Source of the DNA: Lachnospiraceae bacterium UBA4316
Lineage (GTDB): Bacteria; Bacillota; Clostridia; Lachnospirales; Lachnospiraceae
Reading direction: 5' to 3'
Assembly: GCA_002394535.1 (NCBI GenBank)
Contig: DGUG01000094.1
Location: 1-15,146 of the forward strand
DNA: 15,146 nt
Both the position numbers and the translations under genes were made by a program. Below are positions 7,123 to 14,697 of this stretch, in pieces. The notes beneath the pieces are model-generated. The model saw only the letters and a list, made by a program, of their open reading frames with translations, was not told the DNA's origin and did not search any database. How positions within the stretch are numbered: the stretch's first letter is position 1; every line of letters starts with the position of its first letter.

Positions 7123-8786
7123 AAACACTTATTGTTATTCCCGCGAGGGGCGGCTCTAAGAGAATACCGAGAAAAAATGTCCGTATCATGTGCGGAAAGC
7201 CTCTTATTGTCTATTCAATAGAAAATGCAAAGGCACTTAAAGAAAAGATGCACATGGATGTGGATGTGGCCGTATCCACCGATGACGAAGAACTTGGAGG
7301 GATTGTTAAAAACCGGGGAGTTGAAGTTATAGCAAGACCGGCCGAACTGGCAACGGACCGGGTTACTCTTGACCCGGTAATATACCATGCGGTCGGTTAC
7401 ATGGAAGAGAAGCACGGCATCAGATATGACATTGTGATAACTATGCAGGCTACAAGTCCGACTCTTAAAATGGAGACGATAAAAGCTGCTATAGAATACT
7501 TTGAATCCCATGATTTTGACACTGTTCTGTCTGCGACAAACAAGCCTCATCTGTCATGGGGGATAAACAGCGACGGAGAGTATGTCAAGAATTATGAAAA
7601 GAGACTTAATTCCCAGGAACTTCCGCCTAATTATCTTGAGACCGGAGGCTTTCTGATAACAAGAAGGGAATGTGTGGAAGAAACCGGGAGAATCGGTGAG
7701 AAGGTAAGTATCTTCGAGATTTCCGAGGATGAAGCGGTTGATATCGACACATATTCCGACTGGGTTTTGTGTGAGAACATACTCAGGCGTAAAAAGATTA
7801 TGTTCCGGACGGTCGGAAAAAGATCCGTCGGGATGGGTCATGTTTACAGATGCCTTACCCTTGCTTATAAACTGACCGGACATGAAGTGATATTTGCCGC
7901 ATCGGCTGATTCGGATATAGGAATTGAGAAGATTGAAGATTCCAATTTCAATGTTATCAAGATTAAGGACGATAGGGACTTTGAACAGGTTCTTACAGAC
8001 GAAAAACCGGATATTCTGATCAACGACATTCTCGATACAACGAGAGAATATATGCAGATGGTAACAAAACATGTCAAACGTGTCATAAACTTTGAAGATG
8101 TGGGAAGCGGTGCCAAATATGCGGATGCTGTAATCAATGCTTTATACGAAAAGGGAGACAAACTCCATAATGAGTATTACGGCAGCAGGTATTTTTGCAT
8201 AAGAGACGAATTCCTGGAGGAACATCCGAAGGAATTTTCCGAAAAAGCCGAGAATATACTGGTTCTTTTCGGAGGAGCCGACCCTTCCGATCTTACGGGA
8301 AGACTTTACGGAATTTGTAAACAGCTTCATAAGACCAATCCGGATGTTAAGTTTCATTTTCTGCTGGGGTTCGCATACCCGAATGCCGACAGTATCGTAA
8401 CGAGCGAATCCGACAATATATTTGTTTACAAAGACGTAAAACGTGTGAGCTCATATATGAGCAGGATGGATCTGGCAGTGACCAGCCAGGGAAGAACCGT
8501 ATATGAGCTGGCAAGTATGGGAGTTCCGGCCATTGTTCTGGCCCAGAATGAACGGGAGGCAAAGCATGTTTTTGCCGGGATACAGAATGGATTCATAAAC
8601 TTGGGTATCGGAGATGAAACGGATGATGCCACTGTAGTATCGACCATAGAATGGCTTATGTCCACACCGAATGTTCGTCGGGAAATGCGAAAACTGCAGC
8701 TTCAAAAAGATTTTTCCAAAGGTCATGAACGAGTCATCAAACTGATACTTGATGACAGTGATGACGATGACGGCGAAGATAACTGA
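7119..8786 (+). CDS. neuA-pseG: Fusion of CMP-nonulosonate synthetase (NeuA/PseF-like) and PseG/SpsG-like UDP-sugar hydrolase
   Basis: A 555-residue two-domain protein. Residues 1-225 form a cytidylyltransferase: VIPARGGSKRIPRKN (6-20) is the nucleotide-binding loop, QATSP (110-114), SQELPPNYLETGGF (165-178), and DIDTYSDW (208-215) with the metal-binding Asp pair. This half should activate the gene 5 product with CTP. Residues about 227-540 are PseG/SpsG-like: GMGHVYRC (238-245) includes His241, the position of the catalytic His in PseG, then LFGGADPSDLTGR and TVYELASMGVPAIVLAQNE. PseG removes UDP from UDP-2,4-diacetamido-trideoxy-altrose to free the sugar used by the NulO synthase. The protein could thus act both before and after gene 5. 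It ends in an acidic tail, DDSDDDDGEDN. No PseB, PseC or PseH is in the window, so the UDP-sugar substrate is uncertain. Confidence 0.9.
   Translation: MKTLIVIPARGGSKRIPRKNVRIMCGKPLIVYSIENAKALKEKMHMDVDVAVSTDDEELGGIVKNRGVEVIARPAELATDRVTLDPVIYHAVGYMEEKHGIRYDIVITMQATSPTLKMETIKAAIEYFESHDFDTVLSATNKPHLSWGINSDGEYVKNYEKRLNSQELPPNYLETGGFLITRRECVEETGRIGEKVSIFEISEDEAVDIDTYSDWVLCENILRRKKIMFRTVGKRSVGMGHVYRCLTLAYKLTGHEVIFAASADSDIGIEKIEDSNFNVIKIKDDRDFEQVLTDEKPDILINDILDTTREYMQMVTKHVKRVINFEDVGSGAKYADAVINALYEKGDKLHNEYYGSRYFCIRDEFLEEHPKEFSEKAENILVLFGGADPSDLTGRLYGICKQLHKTNPDVKFHFLLGFAYPNADSIVTSESDNIFVYKDVKRVSSYMSRMDLAVTSQGRTVYELASMGVPAIVLAQNEREAKHVFAGIQNGFINLGIGDETDDATVVSTIEWLMSTPNVRREMRKLQLQKDFSKGHERVIKLILDDSDDDDGEDN
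8751..8771 (+). repeat. GATGAC hexamer repeat encoding the acidic C-terminal tail
   Basis: Three GATGAC units occur at 8751-8756, 8760-8765 and 8766-8771, the first separated by AGT. They encode Asp-Asp pairs at the end of the NeuA-PseG fusion. The repeat is short and in frame, so length changes by whole units would not break the gene. Confidence 0.6.
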
Positions 8787-10216
8787 TGAATAAAACACTT
8801 GAGCAGGAGAGACTTGAAAGAGAGCGCATGGAGATGATCATGGCACAGAATGACGTTTCGGCAATCTCTCTTGACGGTAACATTGAAAATACATATATCG
8901 GACAGGAAATCAGGGAGCCCGAGCCGGAAGTATTATATTCCACGGAAGCAAGAAAAGTAGTAAGGTCCCTTAACCACCTCGAGACAAGAAGGGTTATGCT
9001 TGTTAATACAGTGGTTGGTACCGGTTCGGTTGGAAGGCTTGTTGCCGGATTGTATGACACCTTATCAGCCAACGGCTATGAGTGTATGGTAGCATACGGG
9101 AGAGACACTCATCCGGAAGGTATGAATGCATACAGGATCGGACAGGATCTTGATGTATATATTCACGGCGTTCTCTCCAGACTTACGGACAGACACGGGT
9201 TCTATTCCAAGAGGGCGACGGTTCAGTTTATTAATGTGATCGAAGAATTCAAGCCCGATATTATCCACCTCCATAATGTTCATGGATACTATCTGAATAT
9301 CCGTGTTCTTTTTGAGTATTTAAAAACAACAAATATCAGAGTGATCTGGACACTGCATGACTGCTGGACCTTTACGGGTCACTGTTCACACTTCGAATAT
9401 ATCGGGTGTAATAAGTGGATAAACGGATGCTACTCGTGCGAGCAGCTTGCCGAATACCCCAAGTCTATAGGAAAAGACAATTCCACCAGAAACTGGAATG
9501 ATAAGAGGGAACTGTTTACGGGCTTTGAAGATATGACCCTTGTTACACCGTCACAGTGGCTCAAGGCAAGAGTGGAACAGTCATTTATGGGAGAATATCA
9601 CACCGTAGTTGTGCCTACCGGGATAGATACGGATATTTTTCATCCCGTTGCCGAGGAAAGAAGCGACGATAATCTTGTGTTCAGACTCAGAAACAGCCTG
9701 AACCTTCGCAATAAAAATGTGCTTCTCGGGGTTGCCAATCCCTGGCGGACCCGAAAAGGCCTGATGCAGTTTGTCAATCTTTCAAAGCTCATAAACGAAA
9801 GATGTGTGATAGTGTTAGTCGGTCTCAATGATGAGCAGCTCTCCTCCCTTCCCGAATCCATTATAGGAATCGGGCATACAGACAGTCCGGAGGAGCTTGC
9901 CGCATTGTACTCAATGGCTGACATATACGTTAATCTGACACTGGAGGATACGTTTCCCACAACAAATCTTGAGGCAATAGCCTGCGGAACCCCGGTAATT
10001 ACATACCGTTCGGGCGGAAGTTCGGAAACTATCGATGATACTTGCGGAATATCTGTTGAGAGAAACTCGGTACAGGGTGTTGTTGCCGCAATAGATACCA
10101 TTCTGTCTCAAAAGGGCATCGCATATACAAAGGAAGACTGTTTAAAGCGTGCCGCACTTTTTGCAAGAGAAGTCAGGTTTGAGGAATACATAAGGGAAGT
10201 ATATGAGGGAATGTAA
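8786..10216 (+). CDS. Glycosyltransferase family 4 with charged N-terminal extension
   Basis: A 476-residue GT-B enzyme. The catalytic core starts near residue 69 with RRVMLVNTVVGTGSVGRLVAG, the usual N-terminal glycine loop. It continues through DIIHLHNVHGYY, WTLHDCWTFTGHCSHF, VPTGIDTDIFHP and EDTFPTTNLEAIACGTPVI (387-405). The last is this subfamily's version of the E-x7-E donor site, with Asp388 and Glu396. It should transfer a sugar with retention of configuration at the cytoplasmic membrane face; donor unknown. Residues 1-68 are not part of the fold. They begin with a highly charged, helix-prone run (LEQERLERERMEMIM) followed by an acidic linker. The start ATG overlaps the previous stop (TGATG), and no other start gives a better fit with the upstream gene. 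The extension may be a protein contact; this is inference. Confidence 0.92.
   Translation: MNKTLEQERLERERMEMIMAQNDVSAISLDGNIENTYIGQEIREPEPEVLYSTEARKVVRSLNHLETRRVMLVNTVVGTGSVGRLVAGLYDTLSANGYECMVAYGRDTHPEGMNAYRIGQDLDVYIHGVLSRLTDRHGFYSKRATVQFINVIEEFKPDIIHLHNVHGYYLNIRVLFEYLKTTNIRVIWTLHDCWTFTGHCSHFEYIGCNKWINGCYSCEQLAEYPKSIGKDNSTRNWNDKRELFTGFEDMTLVTPSQWLKARVEQSFMGEYHTVVVPTGIDTDIFHPVAEERSDDNLVFRLRNSLNLRNKNVLLGVANPWRTRKGLMQFVNLSKLINERCVIVLVGLNDEQLSSLPESIIGIGHTDSPEELAALYSMADIYVNLTLEDTFPTTNLEAIACGTPVITYRSGGSSETIDDTCGISVERNSVQGVVAAIDTILSQKGIAYTKEDCLKRAALFAREVRFEEYIREVYEGM
10205..10210 (+). promoter_or_regulatory. Ribosome binding site of the phosphoglycosyl transferase gene
   Basis: GAGGGA ends 6 bases before ATG 10217 and lies inside the end of gene 8. 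The stop TAA and the ATG touch directly (TAAATG), so terminating ribosomes could reinitiate. Confidence 0.6.
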
Positions 10217-11575
10217 ATGAAATTACATGATTTTTGCACCAAATTTCAGCATTCCATAGTGTTTCTTATTGAGGTTGTGTTGTATGCCTCATGTCTTGCC
10301 GCGTTCTTCCTGCTGTTTTCGATAGACAATCCGGAAATAATAGTAATGTCAAGAACAGCGGCCGTAACGCTGTCGACATTTGTTATCATGCTCGTTCTTC
10401 TGACATTTATGTACGGAAAGTATGATGTTGGGAGACGCCGCTGGGGCCAGGTGGCACTGACGGTGTCCATAACGGTTATATTTACGGATCTTGTCACATA
10501 TCTCGAACTGTCCATAATGAAGACAAATGAGGCGAACAATACCACATTCAGGCTGGAAAATTTCGGCATACTGTTTTGCGTGTTTGTTATTCAGATCATA
10601 CTGATAATGCTGTTATCCCGTGCAGGCGAGGAATTCTATTTCTGGATAAATCCCAAGGAGAAATGTCTGATAATCACTGAGGATATGAAGGGGTCGGAGC
10701 GAATTGCCGCTGCCATGTCTTCGTTTGAAAAAAAATATGAGGTTTCCGGAATAATCTCATACAAGGATACCGGCCTGGAGTCTGCCATGGTGGCTGCGGA
10801 TACTATAGTTTTGTACGATCTGCCCGTTAAGGACAGAACCGATATCGTTGATTTTTGTTATCAGAATCTAAAGAACATATATTTCAATCCGAGCATTGCG
10901 GATATTCTCGAACAGAATTCGCATTCCGTCATAATGGACGACATTTCTCTTTTTTCAACCCGGTATCACATGATAACGTTTGAAGAAAGACTGGTAAAAC
11001 GTTTTATGGATACGATTATTTCGCTTATGGCGCTTATAATAACAAGCCCCGTTATACTTATTTCCGCAATATGCATAAAAAAGCATGACGGGGGCAGCGT
11101 TTTCTTCAGGCAAAAGAGAGCAACCGTACACGGAAAGGTGTTTGAGATAATAAAGTTCCGTACAATGAAAGAAAACGTTGAGAATTTCTCTTCGACAGAA
11201 GGAGATGACAGGATTACCAAGGTCGGAAGAGTACTTCGAAAATACAGAATTGATGAGCTTCCGCAGTTTGTGAATATTCTTAAGGGTGATATGAGTCTTG
11301 TGGGTCCGCGGCCCGAGATGCTTGAGAATGTTGAGGATTATGAAAAGGATCTTCCGGAGTTTCGCTACAGACTCAGGATGAAAGCAGGACTTACAGGCCT
11401 TGCCCAGATCTACGGTAAGTACAATACGTCATCGAGAGATAAGCTTATGCTCGATCTTATGTATATAGAAAACTACAGTTTGATAAGGGATATTCAGCTC
11501 CTGTTCCAGACGATTCTGGTACTGTTCAAGGCGGAAGATTCGACAGAGGCGTTTAAGGTTTCCGACAAAGAATGA
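10217..11575 (+). CDS. Polyprenyl-phosphate phosphoglycosyl transferase (bacterial sugar transferase, WbaP/WcaJ-like initiating enzyme)
   Basis: A 452-residue membrane enzyme expected to move a sugar-1-phosphate from a UDP-sugar to undecaprenyl phosphate, the first committed step of repeat-unit assembly. Four N-terminal membrane spans (about 13-36, 44-67, 79-98, 117-135) and a cytosolic middle domain (about 140-255) precede the catalytic domain. That domain has a membrane anchor (264-287), then VFFRQKRATVHGKVFEIIKF and RTM, DRITKVGRVLRKYRIDELPQ (331-350) with the conserved Asp346-Glu347 pair, KGDMSLVGPRPE (356-367), and AGLTGLAQIYGKYN. The length and layout match long, five-span PHPT proteins. 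Whether it takes glucose, galactose or a HexNAc cannot be told. Its mid-cluster position, after the nonulosonic acid block and before another set of transferases, is notable. It overlaps gene 10 by four bases (ATGA). Confidence 0.93.
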   Translation: MKLHDFCTKFQHSIVFLIEVVLYASCLAAFFLLFSIDNPEIIVMSRTAAVTLSTFVIMLVLLTFMYGKYDVGRRRWGQVALTVSITVIFTDLVTYLELSIMKTNEANNTTFRLENFGILFCVFVIQIILIMLLSRAGEEFYFWINPKEKCLIITEDMKGSERIAAAMSSFEKKYEVSGIISYKDTGLESAMVAADTIVLYDLPVKDRTDIVDFCYQNLKNIYFNPSIADILEQNSHSVIMDDISLFSTRYHMITFEERLVKRFMDTIISLMALIITSPVILISAICIKKHDGGSVFFRQKRATVHGKVFEIIKFRTMKENVENFSSTEGDDRITKVGRVLRKYRIDELPQFVNILKGDMSLVGPRPEMLENVEDYEKDLPEFRYRLRMKAGLTGLAQIYGKYNTSSRDKLMLDLMYIENYSLIRDIQLLFQTILVLFKAEDSTEAFKVSDKE

Positions 11576-12321
11576 ACAAAGATGATATTAAAATATCCGT
11601 TATAACGGTAACATATAATTCGGAGTCAACTCTTGCCGATACCATGCGTTCGGTAGCGGAACAGACGTATTTACCGTATGAGTACATAATAGTGGACGGA
11701 AAATCAAGCGACGGTACTTTACCGGTTGCCGAAAGCTTCAGAGGTGATCTTGAAGCAAAGGGGGTAAGACTTGACATCATCAGTGAACCCGACAAGGGGA
11801 TATATGATGCCATGAATAAAGGTATCGACAGGGCGTCGGGAGATATCATCGGCATAATCAACAGCGATGACCGGTATGAAAAGGATGCCCTCGAAGTTGT
11901 TGCAAGTGAGTATGCGCGGGAAGAATTTGACCTGTTTTATGCGGACCTACGTATGGTAAAGCCTGACGGAACCTCTTTTATAAAGCATGCAAGAGACAGG
12001 AAATATGCAACGAGCCGTGACTGGAACCACCCGACAACATTTATAACCAAGAGAATATATGACCGGTATCATTACAAGACCGAAACAATACATGACGATT
12101 ATGATCTGATTCTTCGGTTAAAGCGCCATAAGGTCAAAACAAGGGTCGTGAACAGAACTTTGGCGGAGTTTTCCATGAACGGGGTTAGTCACAGCCGTTC
12201 TGTCGCGGCTGCAATAAAGAGCATTAAGACCAAGTATGCAATCTACAGAAACAACGGTTACGGACCGGGATATTTTTTTGAGTGCCTGATCGTAGAGCTG
12301 GGAAAACTGATTATAGGATAG
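11572..12321 (+). CDS. Glycosyltransferase family 2 (WcaE-like)
   Basis: A compact 249-residue GT-A enzyme. It begins KISVITVTYNSESTLADTMR and has the canonical nucleotide-binding loop VDGKSSDGT (41-49), SEPDKGIYDAMNKGI (71-85) and GIINSDD (94-100) with the metal-binding Asp residues. The EPDKGIYDAMNKG signature is typical of small GT2 enzymes such as WcaE-type and Cps-type transferases that add one sugar soon after the initiating transferase. Coming directly after the phosphoglycosyl transferase and translationally coupled to it, this could be the second step of repeat-unit assembly; that order is inferred. The donor sugar is unknown. The stop TAG is followed immediately by the next ATG. Confidence 0.92.
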   Translation: MNKDDIKISVITVTYNSESTLADTMRSVAEQTYLPYEYIIVDGKSSDGTLPVAESFRGDLEAKGVRLDIISEPDKGIYDAMNKGIDRASGDIIGIINSDDRYEKDALEVVASEYAREEFDLFYADLRMVKPDGTSFIKHARDRKYATSRDWNHPTTFITKRIYDRYHYKTETIHDDYDLILRLKRHKVKTRVVNRTLAEFSMNGVSHSRSVAAAIKSIKTKYAIYRNNGYGPGYFFECLIVELGKLIIG

Positions 12322-13503
12322 ATGAGAACGATCACTTTTTATTCCAATTATTTCAATCACCATCAGAAGGCCCTTTGTGATGCATTTTACGCAATACTTA
12401 AAGAGGGCTTTACTTTTGTTGAGACAATGCCCATGGAGGAGTTTAGGTCCGGCATGGGCTGGGGTGAGCAGTGCCCGCCCTATGTGCTCAAAACATACGA
12501 GAGCGCCCAAAACGAAGAAAAGGCCAGGAAACTTGGTAATTTATCCGACCTTGTGATCATGGGAACGGCACCCGAATATTATATCGAGCCGAGGATCGCC
12601 GAAAACAGAATAGTGTTCAGATATTCGGAGAGACCCCTCAAGGAAGGCTTTATCAAGTTTTTTATCCCGAGACTTACGAAAAAGTATATTCATCTTCATA
12701 TCCGGAATCGGAATAAGAATGTATTCATACTGGCGGCAAGTGCATTTGCAGCCTATGATTTCAGGAAGATGTTCGGAAGTTATCCGGATAAGTGCTATAA
12801 ATTTGCATATTTCCCAAAGCATATCAGCTATGATATAAATGAGCTCTTTGAGAGAAAAAAGAGGATAGCGGATGATGCAGGTGCGGTTACGGTTCTGTGG
12901 GAAGGCCGGATGATAAGGTTAAAGCGCGCGGATCTTCTTATCCGGGCTGCTGCCCGTCTTCGCTCGGAAGGTCTTGATTTTAGGCTGAAGCTGATCGGGG
13001 ACGGAGAGGAAAAGAAAAAGCTGATTGCTCTTACGGATAAACTGGGGATATCCGACATCGTATCCTTTGAGGGATTCCTGTCCCCCGACGAGGCAAGAGA
13101 CAGAATGGCCGATGCCCAGGTTTATGTTATGACCAGCAATAAACTGGAAGGCTGGGGTTCGGTAATCTATGAGGCATTAAATGCCGGATGTGCCGTTGTT
13201 GCAAGCGATGCAGCCGGTGCAACTCCGTGGCTTGTAAGAGAGGGCGAAACGGGATCGGTATTTCGGTCGGGAAGCGTAAACAGCCTTGCCGATAAGCTGC
13301 GTTCCCTTTTGAGTGACGGAAAGAGACGGCAGGAACTGGGGCAAAGAGCTTATGAGCAGATGGATAAGCTTTGGAACCCGGAGGTTGCGGCAAAGCGTGT
13401 AATAGACCTTTATGAGGCTGTTTCGGAGGGTAGGGACACTCCGTTTGACGACGGTCCTCTTTCAAAAGCCGGGATCATAAAGAATAACTGGTTCCGGGAG
13501 TGA
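12322..13503 (+). CDS. Glycosyltransferase family 4
   Basis: A 393-residue GT-B enzyme. The N-terminal acceptor domain begins ITFYSNYFNHHQKALCDAFY, a known GT4 opening with a His pair at 13-14. The donor domain has VLWEGRMIRLKRADLLIRAA, then LKLIGDGEEKKKL, and EGWGSVIYEALNAGCAVVAS starting at residue 276, with a clean E-x7-E (Glu276, Glu284) that binds the nucleotide sugar. It is cytoplasmic or peripheral and acts in glycan extension; donor and linkage unknown. The start ATG directly follows the previous stop (TAGATG). The only nearby AGGA lies just 3 bases before the ATG, too close to work well, so expression probably depends on coupling. The tail after about residue 365 is variable and not diagnostic. 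Confidence 0.93.
   Translation: MRTITFYSNYFNHHQKALCDAFYAILKEGFTFVETMPMEEFRSGMGWGEQCPPYVLKTYESAQNEEKARKLGNLSDLVIMGTAPEYYIEPRIAENRIVFRYSERPLKEGFIKFFIPRLTKKYIHLHIRNRNKNVFILAASAFAAYDFRKMFGSYPDKCYKFAYFPKHISYDINELFERKKRIADDAGAVTVLWEGRMIRLKRADLLIRAAARLRSEGLDFRLKLIGDGEEKKKLIALTDKLGISDIVSFEGFLSPDEARDRMADAQVYVMTSNKLEGWGSVIYEALNAGCAVVASDAAGATPWLVREGETGSVFRSGSVNSLADKLRSLLSDGKRRQELGQRAYEQMDKLWNPEVAAKRVIDLYEAVSEGRDTPFDDGPLSKAGIIKNNWFRE
13496..13500 (+). promoter_or_regulatory. Ribosome binding site of the second GT4 gene
   Basis: GGGAG ends 7 bases before ATG 13508 and sits directly before the stop codon of gene 11. This supports the 13508 start. Confidence 0.6.
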
Positions 13504-13507
13504 ATCC

Positions 13508-14671
13508 ATGAGAGACGATAAGAAAAAGATCCTGTATTTAATGGAATACCCGATAGATCTTCCGGGAGGCGGTCAGGAGTCCACCAAGACTCTGTGCGAG
13601 GGAATCGCATCAAGCGGAGAGTTTGAGCCGGTTGTGGCGTGTCCTTCCCTTCTGTCGACGGAGACAGAAGATTATGATTACAGAATCATAACATATCCTT
13701 CGGACGAAAACCGTGAATTGTCAAAGATTCGCAGGATAAGCAATTTTGTCCGCAGAATATCGCATTTTAAGAAAATCATAGAAGAGGTAAGGCCTGATCT
13801 TATACATGTCTCAATGTCGGAATCGCTTATAACATACGGATTCCTGAGAGTTCCGGGATTTTTTAAAGATATCCCCTTTGTGTATACCGACAGGGGACTG
13901 CGTACCGGATACAGAAAGCATTCACTTGCGTGTATCAAGGCTACTATGAAGCGGGCAAAAAGACTGCTTACCACAACCCGGTATAATGCAGAACTGTGGG
14001 AAAGTGAGATTACGACTCCCGTCACTGTAATACCCAACACAATAAGCGATGCGTTTTTATCCTATGATGATAAGGGGCGGATCTGTGCAAGAGATAAGTA
14101 TAAAATCCCCGGCAATATGCCTGTTATCGGATTTGCGGGACGTATTTCCGAAGAGAAGGACTGGGGAAAGGTTCCGGGTGTAGTTGCGGCAATAGCGGAT
14201 GCCGGCATTGATTTTAAGGTTGCACTTGTACTTTCGGTATATGAAGACAGGGATGCCGAAATCGTAAAAGAGGTAAAAGAAGGCATAACAGCGGTCATCG
14301 GGGAAGAAAACCTCATATACATGCAGGATCTGAGCCAGAAGGAGATATCCGATTATTATTACCTGGTGGATTTCTTTATAATGACAAGCTGCTTTGAGTC
14401 ATTCGGAAAGGCGGCCGTAGAAGCAATGAGCAGGAAATGCATAGTACTGTCCACCGCAGTCGGAGGTCTTCCGGAAGTAATTGGCAATAAAGACGATCTA
14501 TATGACATGAATAACCTTTCAAAGCTGGCCGAAAGGATAAAAAAACTGACGGAAGATACGGAAGCTGCAATGCGCGAGAGGGATATGTTTTACAAGCGAT
14601 ATACGGATAATTACACTTCCGACAAAAATATCGAAGGACACTTAAGAGTATATCGTGAGATACTTGGATGA
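13508..14671 (+). CDS. Glycosyltransferase family 4
   Basis: A 387-residue GT-B enzyme. The N-terminus has ILYLMEYPIDLPGGGQESTK (9-28), in which the glycine-rich loop approaches the acceptor/donor cleft. Then come RPDLIHVSMSES, VTVIPNTISDAF, PVIGFAGRISEEKDW (start of the donor domain) and CFESFGKAAVEAMSRK with E-x7-E at Glu297 and Glu305. VGGLPEVIGN follows, the usual phosphate-contact region. It should add one sugar to the lipid-linked chain at the inner face of the membrane; the sugar is not identifiable. It has its own Shine-Dalgarno box and a 4-base gap from gene 11. Its stop codon (14669-14671) doubles as part of a promoter-like extended -10 motif. It is the last complete gene of the window. 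Confidence 0.92.
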   Translation: MRDDKKKILYLMEYPIDLPGGGQESTKTLCEGIASSGEFEPVVACPSLLSTETEDYDYRIITYPSDENRELSKIRRISNFVRRISHFKKIIEEVRPDLIHVSMSESLITYGFLRVPGFFKDIPFVYTDRGLRTGYRKHSLACIKATMKRAKRLLTTTRYNAELWESEITTPVTVIPNTISDAFLSYDDKGRICARDKYKIPGNMPVIGFAGRISEEKDWGKVPGVVAAIADAGIDFKVALVLSVYEDRDAEIVKEVKEGITAVIGEENLIYMQDLSQKEISDYYYLVDFFIMTSCFESFGKAAVEAMSRKCIVLSTAVGGLPEVIGNKDDLYDMNNLSKLAERIKKLTEDTEAAMRERDMFYKRYTDNYTSDKNIEGHLRVYREILG

Positions 14672-14677
14672 TATAAT
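14669..14677 (+). promoter_or_regulatory. Candidate extended -10 promoter before the second flippase
   Basis: TGATATAAT is a perfect TGnTATAAT extended -10 element. Its TGA is the stop codon of gene 12. At 17 bases upstream there is only TATATC, a poor -35, which extended -10 promoters tolerate. Transcription would begin near 14684, giving a leader of about 14 bases. The gap it sits in (14672-14697, 26 bases) is the largest in the window. Promoter function is inferred from the motif alone. Confidence 0.4.
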
Positions 14678-14697
14678 ACAAAATCAATAACTCTGAT

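Noticed and set aside
7554..8072. Minus-strand open frame of 172 codons
   Set aside because: It is antisense to the NeuA-PseG fusion, whose motifs fix the coding strand. No family features are visible.
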